Made by a program: the position numbers and the translations under genes. From Trichosporon coremiiforme (Eukaryota > Basidiomycota > Tremellomycetes > Trichosporonales > Trichosporonaceae), in contig BCJJ01000025.1 in assembly GCA_039545355.1 (NCBI GenBank), positions 460,820-524,819 of the forward strand: a DNA stretch of 64,000 nt, read 5' to 3'. The number at the start of each line of letters is the position of its first letter. Within the stretch, counting starts at the first letter, position 1. This document shows positions 42,043 through 53,978 of the stretch, one piece after another. Under the pieces are notes generated by a model. The model worked only from the letters and a program-made list of their open reading frames with translations. It had not been told where the DNA came from and did not search any database.

Positions 42043-44154
42043 CTAGAAGATATCCTCATCGCTCATGGGGGGCGTGTAGGTGGCCCCGTGCCTATCATCT
42101 GAGAGCAGCCTCGCGAGCTCCAGAACAAGCCGGAACTGGTACGCGACCATGTCCTCGTGTCTCCAGAAGTTGAGGCTCCATTCTCGGCCCGCTTCTCCGA
42201 TGACCCTGCCCATCTCATCTCTCTTCTTTTGTCCCTCCTCTTCCGCCGCGCTGGCTGCGCCTGCGGCTCCGCCAAGGAAGAACTGCGTCACGTCGTACAG
42301 GTCCGTCATGTCGGCGCGCAGGGGGATGTAGTGCACCCATTCCTGGACGCGGTCGGCGTACCACTCGGGAAAGATTGTGGCCTTGAGCACGGCGCTGCGA
42401 GACGACATGAGGCGCTTGAACCGCGCACTCCACCCATTGCCGTCCACGTCGAGGAGGTACTTTGCGTTGTTGTGCTCCGACTTGCCGACCCGCGGCTTGA
42501 AGGCGTACTCCCTCTCAATCTTGGCACATAGCGCGGCCTCGCATTGCACCGGGGGAGAGGTGAAACCGACATCAATCACGGAGTTGAGATCGGCATAGCT
42601 CCGCTCCTGCGGCTCGCCGACCGGGGACCCGGGCAGCGTCGGGGTCAGGACGGGGCGCGTGCCGGAAGCCTTCTGCGTCATGGCCACGAGCGTCATGCGC
42701 TGGCTATTGGCCCAGGCGCCGTCCTTCATCGATCCGTAGCCCTTCTTTGCGAATACGCCCGTGTTGCTACCGCGCCAGAGGACTTTGCTCTCCTTCACGT
42801 CCCACTCGGGATCGGGACCCACGTCCTCCGTCCAGCCCTCGTGCACAACGCCGAGGACGTCGGCGTGCAGGCCCGTCTTGCAGAGCGAGAGCGCGGGGTA
42901 GATCACCTCGCTTGGCCGGGGTCCGGCGCCGTATCCGAGCAGGAAGCCTTGACTGGACACCAGAGACGGGTTCTGGCACGGATCCATCGAGAGCGAGTGC
43001 GACGAGACAAAGGTGTGCGGTTCAGCTGTAATATTGGCGGGGTTGTAAAAGCGCAGTGGCCGTGTTGGCGCGCACGCGGACGCCCAGCCGGCGTGCTGCG
43101 TATCGATCTCGGAGCTCGCGTCGTAGTCTGTCGTCAGCTTGATTTCACACCGATCTGTAGCTATCCCTAACGGACCACGCTCTCACTTACATTCCCCAAG
43201 CATCGTTGCGTCCTCGAGACTCGACTTCAGATCGTGCCCGACAAACTGCCACGGCGTGTCGTGCGCGTACACGGGCAGTTCAATGTCTGGAATCCAGCGC
43301 TGAACAGGCGTGAGGAGGTCAAGTTGCGCCTGAGCACGTTCGCGTGCGACGCGGAGCGCTTCGCCCTCCAGACCCTCTTCGTTCAGGACGGCTCTGCACC
43401 TGCCGCGCCTGCAGGTCAGGACGAAGAAGCCCTCCATCTGGCTAGCCTTGCGGGCGAGCCGGCGTAGATGAGAGGGGCGGAAGGCCCAGAAAGACTCGAG
43501 GTCGCGCGTCTGGGATCAGTTCGAGGCACCGCAGAAAGGTGAAAAGAAAGTTGAGAGGCAACTCACAATCTGGTCGTACTCATCAGGCAGCTTGACACCG
43601 TTCTGCTTGACATAGTTCCACCAAGCCTCAAACCCAGCGGGCGGATCACGTCCATATCTCCTCCTGTATCCTCCAACAGCTTGGGGGAGGCTGCGACTCG
43701 CCTTGGCCAGCTTCCCCTCCCACCTCCTCTTCGCATCAGCGACGAGCTGGTAGATCGGATGTCCCGCGGCGGTATTCGTGCTCATGAGTCCATTCGCACC
43801 GACTTCGTGCTTCTCCCCCACCTCCAGCGGGACTTGCTCCTTCGCGCTGCGGCTCCAGGCCCACCGACTGTCCTTACTTCCTCCCTTGGCGCGAGAGGCG
43901 GCCCCCTTGGCGCCGGCGCGGGCTGTCAGTCCCCCACTGGCCAGGTCAACGGCGTGCTGCTCTTGCGCCGCGCGCAGGCGCTCTAAGATCCGTCGGACTG
44001 CTGATGCAGACCCCTTGGCGGGGCCCTTGGAGGGGAAGTGCGTGTGGTGCAGAAGCCGCGCGTACCATAACGACACGTGCAGTAGGGCGGCGAGCGTGAG
44101 GACCAGTAGCGCGAGACGCGCCAGCTTCAGCGGCGAGGGGATGAGAGACCTCAT
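42043..44154 (-). CDS. GT90/CAP10-family glycosyltransferase, type II membrane protein
   Basis: Three exons (44154-43567, 43509-43191, 43127-42043) give 663 residues. Residues ~9-30 form a signal anchor (LARLALLVLTLAALLHVSLWY), then a basic stem and the lumenal catalytic domain. The C-terminal part has the family block KYLLDVDGNGWSARFKRL, SRSAVLKATIFPEWYADR, HYIPLRADMTDLYD, seen in Cryptococcus Cap10/Cxt1 relatives and in POGLUT-type enzymes, and the ESFWAFRPSHLR region before it. Cxt1 is a beta-1,2-xylosyltransferase for capsule polysaccharides in the Golgi, so xylosyl transfer to a glucuronoxylomannan-like polymer or glycolipid is likely, but donor and acceptor cannot be read from sequence. 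The second intron acceptor (CTGACGACAG) was chosen because it restores frame and gives EYYDASSEID. Confidence 0.9.
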
Positions 44155-44551
44155 CGCCCGTTGTCTGCTGTTGCCCCGAAAGGAGGCGGGGGGTCGGGAG
44201 AGACGGTGAATGTTGATCGTGGTGATGAGATTGCGGCGAGGTTTAGATCTGGTGGGCGACGGGATGTTTGTGGTGAGATCGGAGTTCTATTCGGCACCTG
44301 GAAACGCTGGATGGTGATGAGTTGAGAACGGAAAGGACATCAGCTGTCCATGATTCTGAACCCCTTCAGGCCACAGGTGGTCAGGTGGGCTGGGGGGCAT
44401 GGATAAGCGCGCAACAACGTGCTGTCGCTCTCCCGTATACGAGCCGTAGGCCGTAGGTCATGAAGGGGTGCCGGTCGAGGGCATCGTCGAGGGGATCGAG
44501 GGGAGGAGGGAAGACGCCATCCGCAACAAACTCCAAGGCTGTACCCTTACG

Positions 44552-44573
44552 GGTACACTTGCGGTACACTTGC
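44552..44573. repeat. Tandem 11-mer
   Basis: GGTACACTTGC twice in direct repeat; just upstream GTACCC-TTAC-GGGTAC forms a small inverted repeat (44541-44556). Confidence 0.9.
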
Positions 44574-45326
44574 GCGACGCTTGCCGGCGCGTGCGCACCT
44601 TGTGTTGCCACTAGTGAACTCCCACCTGCCGGTCCTGCCTTTCCTCTCGCCCTTGCCCGGCTCACAGGCTGATATGGGGCTGCGGGTGGGACACCGGTAC
44701 GCGTCGCGTGAAAGGTTGGACTCTCAAGTCCCGGCGCCAGTGCCGGTAAGGGATGAGGATCGGGGACGAGGTCGGGGGATGATGGAGGAGACGAAGGACA
44801 AGGCACGACCACAGCCGGATCATAGTTATTTCCTGCCTTGAGGCGACTCGTTAGACTGGATTGGTAGCATGTCGCATGTCGCATAAGGGGCTGCGCGCGC
44901 TATCTTTGGATCTTCCGCAGACCGCAGCCTGGTTACTCTCTACGACCTGAGACTCTGAATATCTGAATGCCAAACGCATGGGGTGAGGGAAATGATGAGG
45001 ACCTGGGCCGGTTGGGCAGATGCAATCTCGGCCTCTGCACGGCCGTTCAGATCGCTGTGCGTGGGCATAGATCGCATTGGGTGGTATCATGGCTGCTGGG
45101 AGTAGTTCGGGTGAAGACAGTGAGGGAATAAACGTGAGTGGGGCATGAACGCTTAGGGGGGGCTGTAGCGCAAGCACGTCGCCAGACTAGCTCACGAAGT
45201 GGTCGCGGGCCAGATCCATGACCGGACGTATAGGTCCCGTTAGCGCTACGCCACGAGGTTATTTTGGACCCTGTCCTTGAGTCAGTTGCAGCGTAGCAGC
45301 GCCGCGGCTGCTATTCGGGTCGGGGT

Positions 45327-45354
45327 GGCTTCATGGCTTCATGGCTTCATGGCT
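45327..45354. repeat. Tandem 8-mer
   Basis: GGCTTCAT three full times plus GGCT. Confidence 0.9.
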
Positions 45355-46132
45355 TTCGGGGAGTGCGCCCGAAGTCGATCCCGTCAGAACGAGGCGGTGA
45401 GCGGAAACGTGCTTCAGAAGACATGGAAAGTTAAGCGGGGAGAGGGGAAAGGCCCGAATGCTTGAGGGATTACCAAGGTAGCGAGTAACGTCCACAGAGT
45501 GGCGAGGTGGAAGAGGAAAGGAGCAGAGGCAAGACAGAAACAGAGGGAATGCCCCGTGAATGGGTCTGGGCCACCTGGCGCACTTGAGACTGAGGAGCCG
45601 CGCGGGGCACCCACTCGACGTCGCTGCGACCCTTTTCTGGAACGAGCCCATCGCCCATCCAGGCCCTCATTCTCCCTTCCTCTCACGTATCGTGGTTCCG
45701 CACGTCCTACGACGCTCCAAGTCCCGGCACTTGAGAGCCAAACAAGCTCACGCATGCACTCACGGGCAAACCACACACTTCTCCGCTGGATCACGCACTT
45801 CGCAATCTCTGCCCAATCAATGACAATACGTCAGACCCGTCGAGGAACCGTCAATTGCTTTACTTTTGGGTTATAGCGCACAGGCTGCACCAAGCTTGTC
45901 CCGAAGCACCTTGCGTGTCCCTCTTTCAGATACAGAGAGTTGACATGGTCCAGCTGCTCGTGCTGTCCGTCTTCACTCATATTCCCCTCGCTGCCTCACA
46001 ATTATTGCTACTCGCTGTGTTCGCAGACTCGCAATGACCCGAAATGGTGCATAATCAGAACAGTACTTTTGCGCCTTCTTCCTACAATGCTACACGTGAG
46101 ATGCCGAAATGGATATATGGTGAGTCGCCAGT

Positions 46133-47967
46133 CTACTTCTGCTCCTTCTGCTCCTGCTCGAGGGCCGTGTTGAGGATCTCGACGGCGCGGCCCACGTCGG
46201 AGAACGTGTTGTAGAGAACACAGGGCGAGAGGCGGATGACGTACGGGAAGCGCTCGTCGCCGACGAGGCCCTGCTTGAGCATGCGGTCAAAGACACGCGG
46301 CATCGTGCCCTTGATCTTGGGGAGGATCTCGATCGAGAGCTGGGTACCGCGCCATGGCGCCTCGGGGGTGAGGATGCGGAAGCCGACCTTGTTGTCGCCC
46401 TCCTTGGGAGCCTCCTTGACGTAGAAGGGCGACGCCTCGAGCAGCTCCTGCAGCGTTCCCGTCAGCTTGTCCGCCTTCTTGCGCATATTGTCGAAGCCCG
46501 CCTTCTTGATGATCTCGAGGGTGCCGAGCAATGGGATCGTGCCGAAGGCAGAAGTACACGAGTGCTGGTATCCCTTGGCACCGGGGGTGGCCTGGAACTC
46601 CTCCTTCATCTCGAAGCGGACAGAGGGGTCGTTGCCCCACCAGCCGGCCATGCGGCGGCCGCCGTCGTCAAGGCCGTCACGAACGAAGAAGCCACCGATG
46701 GCTCCAGGTCCAGCGTTGAGGTACTTGTACGTGCACCAGACGGCAAAGTCGACGCCCCACTTGTCGAGCTCGATCTTGACGTTGCCAACGCCGTGGGCCA
46801 TGTCGAGACCGAAGATGGCGCCGACATCGTGCGTCTTCTTGCACAGAGGCTCGACGTTGAAGAACTGGCCAGTGTAGTACTGGACGATGGGGAGCCAGAC
46901 AAGAGCGATCTCGTCGCCGTTCTCCTCGATCACCTTCAGGATGTCCTCCTCGCGGAAAGTGTCCTCACCCTTGCGGGGCTCGAGAGCAATGATAGCGTTG
47001 TCAATCTGCTCCTTGCTGAGAAGGTCGGAGTGGAGGTTGGGGTGCGAGTGGGCCGCGTACCAGTCAGTCGGGAACGAGCCGCGCTCAATGACAATCTTCC
47101 AGCGCTTCTGCGTCGGGCGGTAGAACGTCGTGAAGAGGTTGTGCAGGTTGCCGGTGAGAGTTCCAGAGTGCGAGACCTCGGACTCCTTGGCGCCAACGAG
47201 CTCGGCCATGATCGGGGTGATAGGCGCATCGAGGTGCTTCCAGGGGCGGTCGTACTTGTGCTTGAAGTGACCAGTGACGGCGCTGGATGTCAGCTATAGC
47301 TCAGAAGTTGACTGCGGCAGCTGCTGCTGGGTCCGTGACCTGACTGGATCACCTCAGCAAGGCCCGCTGAAGTTGCCCGGCACCGGGCGGCTGGGAATCG
47401 GTGGTGATCAAAGACCGGCGGGCAAGCCGCGCTCCCGTCAGATAGCTGCAGGCAGCTGCAGGCTGAAGACAGCGAATACTCACGAGGTCGACCAGGTGTC
47501 AAGTTCCTGCATGACAAGCTCACGTCCGCGCTTGGAGAGGAGGCCGAGCGAGTTACCGCAGAAGTAGACAGCCTCGCCGTCTGACGTCAGCTGAGCTCTC
47601 GCTGCCGAAGAGGAAGTAACAGTGCCGCGGGGTTCCGGCCAGCTGTGAGAAGCAGCACTGGGATGGACTAAGGAGGCCATGCCGTGGACGCACCTCACAG
47701 ACAGTTGGAGTGCTGTCGCTCGGTAGCCAGGCGACATCGAGCTCCACCCATGACGAGGAGTGGGGCGGGCCGTCCGACGGCTCTTCGTCATGCTCACTGT
47801 CCAGAGCTCGCTCCGCGGCCAGCCGAGATGTTCTCGGCACTGCTGTAGTACTCACCGACCTCACCACCGCACGCCTTGGCATCGGGGATCTCGAACTCGG
47901 AGCGAGTCCAGTTGAGGGGGTCCTCCTTGTCCATCTGGGCGAGCTGGTCCTTAGTAGGCGGCGCCAT
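46133..47967 (-). CDS. BNA5: Kynureninase
   Basis: Three exons (47967-47856, 47580-47484, 47282-46133) give 452 residues, the usual kynureninase length. The PLP enzyme cleaves 3-hydroxykynurenine to 3-hydroxyanthranilate and alanine in the cytosolic de novo NAD pathway. Motifs: FCGNSLGLL near the start, SGTLTGNLHNLF, GLDMAHGVGN with the PLP-ring Asp, WCTYKYLNAGPGAIGGFFV with the Schiff-base Lys, and WWGNDPSVRFEM. The introns are 275 and 201 bases, longer than most in the window; both have CTGAC branch sites near the acceptor. A TATATAAG box lies about 90 bases upstream. It is divergent from HEM3. Confidence 0.96.
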
Positions 47968-48861
47968 TGTGATTGACTGTGTGGTAAAGTAAGGGAAGAG
48001 GGAAGGGATGGATGTGTCTGGGGAAGAGGATAGACGCAAGAAAGTATAAGCGACCTTATATATCAACCTGGGGTTGGCTGGAGATTCCGGGTCGAGTGTG
48101 GGGAAAAGATGGATTATCGAGAGACACTTTGTGACAGACTCAACTCGGCTGTGGCCGGTGCGTGTACGGTTGCGCTCGGGGGTGCCGCGGAGGGCCCGGG
48201 TAATCGTCTCTATCAGTACGCTCCAGTGTCACGTGGTCTACCCTGCGACACCGGAGCTCTGTCGCCTGTGAGAGGCCAGTGACTGTCTGCGCGGAATGCA
48301 GCCCTGGCCCTGCATGCGGTCATTCCAGGCGGCCCTCCTTTGCAGACGGTAGTTCCGGCCCACCTTGCGCAGCTCTCCCACGATGGCGACCGGCTACGCC
48401 GTCGACAGCCGGATATCTAATGTCCTTGTGAGGTCTCCCACGCCTGATTCCGCATCAGATCTCCCACGGTCTTCTTTCCGGAGGTGATTACTGTCACACG
48501 GTGCTTGGTAGGCGCACGTGATATCGGCTGTTACTGCCCGGCCGACCGCTACAGTACTCGGGGAGAAAGCCTGAAATTGCGGGATCTTTGTCAGGGGGTG
48601 CACCGACAGTTCCGAGGTTTCAACCACGGACAAGTTGCTTCGACAGGCAAAAGTTCCAACTTTGTCGTCGGCATCCGTTAGAGACAACGCGACACACGCG
48701 ACACACGCTAGCAACAGCCCGCTTCATATTCATCGACGCGGCATCCAATCGCCTTGACTCCGTGACACATCTCGTCTCTTCTTAGCTCCTCCACGACCTC
48801 ATCCTTTCTCTTTTCTTTCATTGCCCTTGACCACCCCCGGCCGACTCCGAGCTCCGACACC
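47968..48861. promoter_or_regulatory. Bidirectional BNA5-HEM3 promoter region
   Basis: 894 bases between two divergent start codons. A TATA box serves the kynureninase side; the HEM3 side is pyrimidine-rich from about 48770 to 48860 with no clear TATA. Confidence 0.55.
48055..48062 (-). promoter_or_regulatory. TATA box of kynureninase
   Basis: TATATAAG on the minus strand, 88 bases before the ATG. Confidence 0.65.
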
Positions 48862-50654
48862 ATGGCCGCCCCCAAGACGCCCGACACCTTTGTCGTCGGC
48901 ACGCGCAAGTCCAACCTCGCTCTGACGCAGACGCAGTTCGTCGCCGACGCTCTCGCGCTCCGCAACAGCGCGCAGTTCCCCGTTCGCCACATGACGACCG
49001 TCGGCGACCGCAACCAGACCACGCCCTTGCACCTTCTGCAGCCGTACCAGAGTGGACAGCCGGCGAAGAGCCTGTGGACTGACGAGCTCGAGGCTGCGCT
49101 CCTCGACGGCCGCTTTGATGTCCTCGTCCACTCGTGCAAGGACGTCCCGACGCTGCTCCGTGATGGGTGTGAGATCGCCTGTCTCCTCGAGCGCCACGAC
49201 CCCCGCGACGCCCTCGTCGTCAAGAAGGGCCTCGAGTACAAGAGCCTCAAGGACCTTCCCAAGGGTGCCGTCATCGGTACCGGCTCCGTTCGCCGTATTG
49301 CCCAGCTGTCGAGGGCTTACCCTGACCTCAAGTTTGCCGACATGGTGAGTGCTTGTGCCTCCGAAGAGAGCGGAGTGTCATATGAGGAGAGAAGGAAGAG
49401 GGCTGGTAGGCGGTGCATCACGAGCTCAGTTACCCGGCTGCGATGTCATGCAATGTGAACTCCGCAACATCAATGCTTGGACCCTGTGTGTCCCGTTTGT
49501 GGACTACGGACAGACGAGTTGGCTACTGGCTGCCGGCTGGCTGGTCTACACTGATGTCCGGCCCGGACTGCCGTGTCTTCAGTGGACGTTGATTGGGGAG
49601 AAGTCCACATTCATGATCCGTCGGAGTCATGTGTGTACTCGCGGAATCCACATCTACGTGCTGTGTGCGTGTGTGTATGCGCGCTGCCGGTTGTTCCGCC
49701 AGGATCTGTCTTCGTGCTTCGCCGAGCCTGGTCCTTGTTCCTCATCCTCAGCCGTTCTACGCTGGCTATATCGAGGCAGAGGGTGCATTCCATTTTTCCA
49801 GCTTAACTGCGTCACGCATAGCTAACCTCCAGCGCGGCAACCTGAACACCCGTCTCGCGAAGCTCGACGCGGCCGACTCGCCCTTCGCGGCTCTCATCCT
49901 CGCTATTTCCGGCCTTGACCGCCTCGGCGCCGGCGAGAGGATAACTTGCCCCATCGAGTTCCCCGACATGATGCACTCTGTGGGCCAGGGAGCTCTCGCC
50001 GTCGAGTCCCGTTCTGGCGACGCGGCGACGCGCGACGTCCTCCGCACGGTCGGACACTGGCAGACCGAGTGGCGTGTCGGTGCTGAGCGTGGCCTGCTCC
50101 GCGTCCTCGAGGGCGGCTGTTCGGTCCCCGTCGGTGTTGAGACGCACCTCACCGAGCTTGATGGTGCGGACGCTGAGGCGGCGCAGCCGAAGTATGCCGT
50201 GGGCACGTTCCCCGCCCCGACGGCCGCGTCGCCCCTTCTTCACTTCAGTGGCATTCTTTCCGCCGACTCTCCGTTCCCCGCCCAGGGAGAGGAGCCCAAG
50301 CTCCTCCAGCGCCGCGCCAAGCTCAACCTCAAGGCGTCTGTTACCTCGACCGACGGCTCAAGGCAGGTTGTGTACGAGCCCGGAGACGTCGTGGTCACGA
50401 ACTACCAGGAGGCCGTCGCTTGGGGCGAGGAGTGTGCGAGGCAGATGCGTGTCGTCGGCGCGGGCGAGATCCTGGACCAGATTGAGGCTGAGCGTCGCGC
50501 GCGCGAGGAGGAGATGCTCGAGAAGTCCCGCGCTGAGCTCGCCGCCCGCGCCGCGATCGACGACACCGAGGGGCAGGAGTGCACACGTCCCGGAAAGGAG
50601 AACGAGACGGTTCCGCCGCCTGAGTGCCCCCATGACGCGCGCCTCGCTGCTTAA
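48862..50654 (+). CDS. HEM3: Porphobilinogen deaminase (hydroxymethylbilane synthase)
   Basis: Two exons (48862-49344, 49833-50654) give 434 residues. The enzyme joins four porphobilinogens into hydroxymethylbilane in haem synthesis. Signatures: [17 protein letters not shown] at the start, [32 protein letters not shown] spanning the splice junction, and the dipyrromethane-binding Cys in EGGCSVPVG. Compared with the bacterial ~310 residues, the C-terminal region is extended and ends in a charged helix ([18 protein letters not shown]) and a ~35-residue hydrophilic tail. The intron is 488 bases and splits before RGNLN in phase 0; it has CTAAC just before the acceptor. Good ATG context (ACACCATGG). 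Confidence 0.96.
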
Positions 50655-50838
50655 GCAGTGAGGATAGAGGAAACGAAAGGCCCAAAAAAAACCAAAACAG
50701 CATCACCATTCATCACACACAGTATACCCCGCCTTGTAGATATCGCTGTACCTGGTATATCTTTATGCTATGACTACTGATCCGCACAACGGTATCTGCC
50801 ACTGATAGCATATCCGAGCACCATACTGAACCCACGCC

Positions 50839-52490
50839 CTACTTCTCAAACTCGAGCGCCTCAATCTCGCGGTTGCCCGAAGCACTCATTGCTCCAGCAC
50901 TGCCGTCGCCCATCTGCAGGTGGCCGTACCCGTGCTCGACGAGGTAAATGCGCCACGCCTCATCCTCCTTCTCGAGACGGTCCTTGCCCTTGTCTTCGAC
51001 GAAAAAGAAGGCGAGAAGCACACCAGCGAGACCACAGCACGCGGCAATGATGAACGTCCATCGGCTTCCGAGGTGCTGGCGGATCGGCGTGAAGGCCTGC
51101 GTCCCGATGGCTGCGCCCGCCTTGCCGACAGCAGCGCTAAAACCGTAGCACGTACCGCGGATCGAGGTCGGGTACGACTCGGCACTGATCGTGCCCTCCA
51201 TGTTACCCGGGCCGAAGTTGCCGCTGCTCTGCATCATCGCGTACATCACGATGAAGGCCGGCACAACCTTGGTCAGCTTCGGGTACGAGATGCCGACGAT
51301 CAGGCCGAAGACGATGTAGCCCATGAAGCCCATAATCAGGAGGTTGTGCGGCCAGTGCTGTCGAGTCAGCTTGTACGGCATCTCGAAGCTGGGAGAACTC
51401 ACTATTTGACGACCCACGCCCCCAGGAACACACCCGGCAGCGAAAGCACGGAGAGCAGCAGGTTCCACTCGAGCGTGCGCACGATGCCCTTGTCCGGCGT
51501 GACGCTCGCGATGATCGTGCTCGAGAACACGCCGTTCGGGAACGTTACAAAGTCGTATAGGAACCACGTCCCGGCCGTGCCGATCAGCGTCTTCCAGTAC
51601 TTCTTCAGGATCAGGAGGTAGGGCGGGTTGTGCCGGATCGCGTTGCGGCGGTACAGCTTCGGGTTCATCATCTTGAGGCGGAAGTAGAAGACCGAGAGAG
51701 GGATGATGATACCGATGCCAAAGAGCACGCGCCAGGTGTACTGCAGTTTGTAGCGGTCGCTGCCAGTTGCGCCGCCCTGGTAATGCGAGCCGTTGATGAT
51801 GAGCAGGAAGAGCGAGATGACGATGGGACCACCGATGCTGAGCATCAAGTTCGTGACGAGGATGAAGACCTTGCCACGGTCGCGACCAAACTTCTCGTTG
51901 GCAGACTCCGAAGCGCTGGTACTGCACGCAGGGTACTCGCCGCCGACTCCGACGCCGATAGTGCCACGTGCCACGGTCAGCATCCAGAACATGCCGGCCG
52001 GCGTAGGAGCGGTTGACGCCGTGCACAGGATGCCACCGATAACGATCAGCAGCGTCGTTCCGACCATAGCCGTTTTACGTCCGACTCGGTCACAGATCAG
52101 GCCGACAACGACTTGACCGATGACCTCGCCGACGAGCAGAGCGTTCGACACACGTGTCGACACGGTAGAGGTGTAAACATGGGGATACAGGAGCGTGAAG
52201 ATCGGGTTGAACACTGTCGAGAGGTTGTTCTGGTAACCATCGGAGACGAGTGCGAACCCAGAAGCCAGGAGAGTGAAGTAGTCGGAGACGGTCGCCTTCT
52301 TGGTGCCAGAAGGAGTCTCACCCTCCTCGAGAGCTCGCTCGCGCTCGAGCTCAGACGGCGTAATGTTCTTCGGCAGATACTGGAGAGTCTTGTCGTCGAT
52401 ACCCTCGAACCCCTGGGTAGGAAGAGCCGCGACGTTCTTCTCGTCGTCGACTTCGAACGACGACTTGTCAGCCTTCGCTTCTTGCGACAT
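50839..52490 (-). CDS. GIT1: MFS glycerophosphodiester permease, GIT1 family (apparent frameshift)
   Basis: Two exons (52490-51403, 51357-50839) encode about 535 residues with 12 membrane segments. GIT1-family proteins import glycerophosphoinositol and glycerophosphocholine, and some members carry phosphate. Typical text: SDGYQNNLSTVFNPIF, TRVSNALLVGEVIGQ, DRVGRKTAMVGTTLL, GVGVGGEYPACSTSASE, and GNMEGTISAESYPTSIRGT in the second half. The 45-base intron has perfect signals (GTGAGT, CTGACTCGACAG) and splices to give VVKYTGR, the expected loop motif, but the next bases are one short of the frame that reads NLLIMGFMGYIVFG. Thus either a base is missing in the assembly near 51347-51350 or the gene is truly frameshifted. 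Exact substrate cannot be told from sequence. Confidence 0.82.
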
Positions 52491-53226
52491 GTCGGACGAC
52501 TGGGATAGGCATCTGGAAAAAGTCGCCGCTCCATCTTATATCTCTGGCGGGACGTTGATAGAAATAAGCTTGGCGCGATCTGCATCTCGTTAGTGGAGCA
52601 ACAGCTTGTGGCCCGCGCTGTCACGCCCGGATGTGGAGCGGAGATGCAGCGAACGTGTAGTCGGGTGACCCCGTTAGCCCTCTCTTGTGAGCAACTTTAG
52701 GTGCTTGGGAGTGCTAAATTTAGCTGTTTGCCCGCTGCCTCACATGACATCCTGCCAACAATACCTGTCGGAAATGAACGTGGGCGCTTCGCGTTGAATT
52801 GGTCGAACAAGCGGGCAGCGGCGATCTTTCTCGGATGAGTTTTGTTCAAGGTTTATGGCATGGTTGGAGCAGAGCATTGGAGATGGGACCCACGAGGAGA
52901 GGCCCCGTGATAAGACGGCGGTCGGCTAATTCCGACGCACGAGAGTGACATTGGCAATCATCATACAGACAATTCCGGAGCTTCTACGCACCTCAAAACG
53001 TCCAATGCGTACCAGCTGTACTCGTAATGTCGCGCAGCCCACTGTCAACAGCGTAGACGCGGCTGTTGGATCCCAGATGCAAAAAGCCCTTGTAGTTGAT
53101 GACAGCCGCTCTCGGCGACTTTCCATATCAGCCGTTCGTCGGTTGACGTGTCGTGTCGTGTGTTCTGGTTCCTGGACGAGATGTGCGCGGCTACCAGATG
53201 CAGAGAAGGGCAAAAGGAGGAGTGTA
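52491..53226. other. Intergenic region upstream of the GIT1-like gene
   Basis: About 740 bases with the permease promoter; nothing else recognised. Confidence 0.5.
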
Positions 53227-53332
53227 TGTGCTCTGCGAGATTCGAACTCGCGAGGGATAAATCCCATCGGATGTTGCTAAAGAGCTTAAGGCCGACTGCA
53301 TGGACCACTAGCAGAAGAGCACCACTTTCTGG
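53227..53332 (-). tRNA. tRNA-Leu (anticodon TAA) with intron
   Basis: On the minus strand the acceptor GTGCTCT pairs fully with AGAGCAC. The D-arm is TGC/GCA around a loop with GTGGTCC. The anticodon region is CTTAAG after stem TCGGC, followed by an intron of about 13 bases and TCCGA. A long variable arm (GGGATTTATCCC) marks a class II tRNA, and the T-arm is GCGAG/CTCGC around TTCGAAT. Anticodon TAA indicates Leu. The closing pair 31-39 is C-T, so the exact intron ends are uncertain. Confidence 0.8.
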
Positions 53333-53978
53333 ACGTTTGCCCACCCGCACGCTCGGCTGCCACACATTCCAAATGCACGTCCAGGCACGCGCGATGCACG
53401 CAATCAGTTTGAGAGTTAGCGAGGGCGCAGGAGGTGTCGACGAGCGGTGTGGAAGATGGGACGGGATTGAGGAAGGCGAGACGAGGAAGGTCAGGAGTGC
53501 TGCAGCGGCGTTGCTAGAGGAGGATCGGCGTCCAATTCAAATGCTCAAGACTTTGGGGATTGGGCGTCAACGTAGATGCTGGGCGTTGCAGGGGAAGGGC
53601 AACGGCTTGCTTGAGTCATTGTGTCGTTTGGGATGTGGTTCTGCTTAATGATGTGGTCAGTACTCAGAGATCTGAGGATGAACTGGCGACGATGGGCGGC
53701 AGATGAATTTCGACGGTGCGCGACGGTGTAGCCCTCACTGAGATCTTCCAATGATAACAGTTGTGGTCAGGACTCACTTTTCTGTCGGAATGCTGTTGAC
53801 TGTAAGATGAGATGAGGAAGAGAAAGTTGATGCACTCGCGACCATGGTTATATCTTATGGGCTATGAAGCGAGGAAGGCAGTCCTCGCTTGCATGTTCGC
53901 GTCGGACGCCGGAGACTCGACGTAGGTCATGGGTCACCTGGTAGTCTGAATGCCGATCGGGGTATGAGACAACGCCAA

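Larger units (their letters stand above)
44155..46132. other. Intergenic region
   Basis: About 2 kb. It carries tandem short repeats (44552-44573, 45327-45354) and no supported gene. Open frames of up to 167 codons are low complexity. Confidence 0.5.
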
